A stretch of 13,158 nt of DNA from Thalassolituus sp. UBA674 (GTDB lineage Bacteria > Pseudomonadota > Gammaproteobacteria > Pseudomonadales > Oceanobacteraceae). Each line of letters starts with the position of its first letter. Within the stretch, counting starts at the first letter, position 1. Positions 12,830-13,158 of this stretch are shown in pieces. Both the position numbers and the translations under genes were made by a program. The stretch covers positions 1 through 13,158 of the forward strand of contig DBNK01000010.1 in assembly GCA_002298335.1 (NCBI GenBank), in the 5' to 3' direction. A model generated the notes under the pieces. That model saw only the letters and a program-made list of their open reading frames with translations. It did no database searches and was not told the DNA's origin.

Positions 12830-12870
12830 GACATGGATGTCGAGCAAGGGGGGGGCAGCAAGGATGCTGC
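12830..12870 (+). repeat. Paired hairpins with xxGGAT loops
   Basis: GAC-ATGGAT-GTC (12830-12841) and GCAGC-AAGGAT-GCTGC (12855-12870) are separated by GAGCAAGGGGGGG. The loops resemble each other and the minus-strand loop at 12605-12620. Head-to-tail hairpin pairs of this type are typical of bacterial REP elements. Confidence 0.5.
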
Positions 12871-12967
12871 TCATCCCCGGTCCGGTAAGAGGCCAATAAA
12901 TGAGGAGACACGGCCCAGAAAAGCGCGAAGTAGGCTGGGCCGGCACACCGGGGACGGGCATGTGCCC

Positions 12968-12993
12968 GGGGGATGCAGTCCCCCAGGGAGCAA
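12968..12993 (-). repeat. Hairpin and right arm of the distant 14-bp inverted repeat
   Basis: GGGGGA (12968-12973) pairs with TCCCCC (12979-12984). The segment 12980-12993 is the exact reverse complement of 12201-12214. Both arms end next to a GC-rich hairpin, so this is an inverted copy of the same element. Confidence 0.65.
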
Positions 12994-13028
12994 CAGAAAA
13001 AGATTAAATCTCAGGAATATAAATAGCC

Positions 13029-13076
13029 GTCATCCCGAGATATGCGGAGCTTGCCGACAAGTCGCGGTATCCAGTC
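13029..13076 (-). repeat. Composite repeat, second half (inverted copy)
   Basis: On the minus strand it reads GACTGGAT, then GACTTGTCGGCAAGCTCC, and ends GGGATGACG, the same blocks as 2198-2247. Together with 13104-13131 it forms an inverted copy of the composite at 2151-2247; only the spacer between halves differs. Confidence 0.7.
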
Positions 13077-13103
13077 TTTTTATTCTTACAGCAATGTCTT
13101 TAT

Positions 13104-13131
13104 GGATCCCGCGATCAAGTCGCGGGATGAC
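13104..13131 (-). repeat. REP-like hairpin repeat, complete inverted copy
   Basis: ATCCCGCGA (13106-13114) and TCGCGGGAT (13120-13128) form a perfect 9-bp stem around TCAAG. This is the exact inverse of the hairpin at 2154-2176, including the loop. Confidence 0.8.
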
Positions 13132-13158
13132 GCCGAGTGGATGACGCCGAGTGGATGA
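13125..13158 (+). repeat. 14-bp tandem repeat at the window edge
   Basis: GGATGACGCCGAGT occurs twice exactly (13125-13138, 13139-13152) and a third copy begins (GGATGA, 13153-13158). The array starts inside the right arm of the REP-like hairpin and runs out of the window, so its full length is unknown. Confidence 0.75.

Larger units (their letters stand above)
12104..13158. other. Gene-free, repeat- and hairpin-rich region
   Basis: I see no credible coding gene in this 1,055-bp stretch. Open frames up to 147 codons exist, but they run through hairpins and lack ribosome sites, normal codon use and recognisable protein patterns. The content is direct repeats (12155-12180, 12376-12401), a REP-like hairpin (12274-12303), a 14-bp inverted repeat about 765 bp apart (12201-12214, 12980-12993), several GC-rich hairpins, a very strong central hairpin (12693-12750), a composite repeat (13029-13131) and a short tandem array at the edge. 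No canonical terminator directly follows the operon. Confidence 0.65.

Noticed and set aside
12445..12888. 147-codon frame in the right-hand repeat region, and others at 12621-12911 and 12824-13144
   Set aside because: They pass through hairpin arms, have Arg/Ser/Pro-rich compositions typical of non-coding GC-rich DNA, and lack ribosome sites.
12104..13158. CRISPR array or integron attC sites
   Set aside because: There are no regularly spaced identical repeats with unique spacers, and I found no RYYYAAC/GTTRRRY core pair or integrase gene.

Overview
The window holds the structural nitrogenase operon of a diazotrophic gammaproteobacterium and its flanks. NifH, NifD and NifK closely resemble the Azotobacter vinelandii molybdenum nitrogenase proteins, as I remember them, in length and ligand spacing. 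The gene order nifH-D-K-T-Y-orf-lrv also matches the Azotobacter/Pseudomonas stutzeri arrangement. Moderate GC content and many short REP-like hairpins between genes suggest an aquatic or marine gammaproteobacterium, but I cannot name the genus.

Left flank (1-3142): a secreted SRPBCC-domain protein (+) converges on a GAF-GGDEF diguanylate cyclase (-). Next come two minus-strand genes commonly linked to nif: a Nif11 protein, closed by a clear Rho-independent terminator, and a SIR2-like protein whose catalytic-type histidine appears to be replaced. The SIR2-like gene is divergent from nifH. The intervening 453 bp holds two perfect NifA-type TGT-N10-ACA sites, 53 bp apart, and a -24/-12 sigma-54 promoter reading toward nifH.

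Core (3596-9451): nifH, nifD, nifK, nifT and nifY. All recognised catalytic and metal-ligand residues of NifH, NifD and NifK are present. The spacers after nifH, nifD and nifK are long (213, 222 and 544 bp) and carry hairpins. Those before and after nifK hold related palindromes in opposite orientation. NifY lacks the usual histidine of its D-x-H-F-G motif.

Accessory tail (9448-12103): tightly coupled short genes, namely a small DUF6129-like protein, the LRV 4Fe-4S repeat protein, two proteins I cannot name (one TPR-like), a bacteriohemerythrin with all seven iron ligands, and another unknown small protein. Together they look like a maturation and oxygen/redox-protection module co-transcribed with nitrogenase. 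nifE, nifN and nifX do not follow within the window.

Right flank (12104-13158): about 1 kb with no credible gene, filled with hairpins, direct repeats and inverted repeats. It ends in a composite repeat that also occurs, in opposite orientation, between the Nif11 and SIR2-like genes. A 14-bp tandem repeat closes the window.
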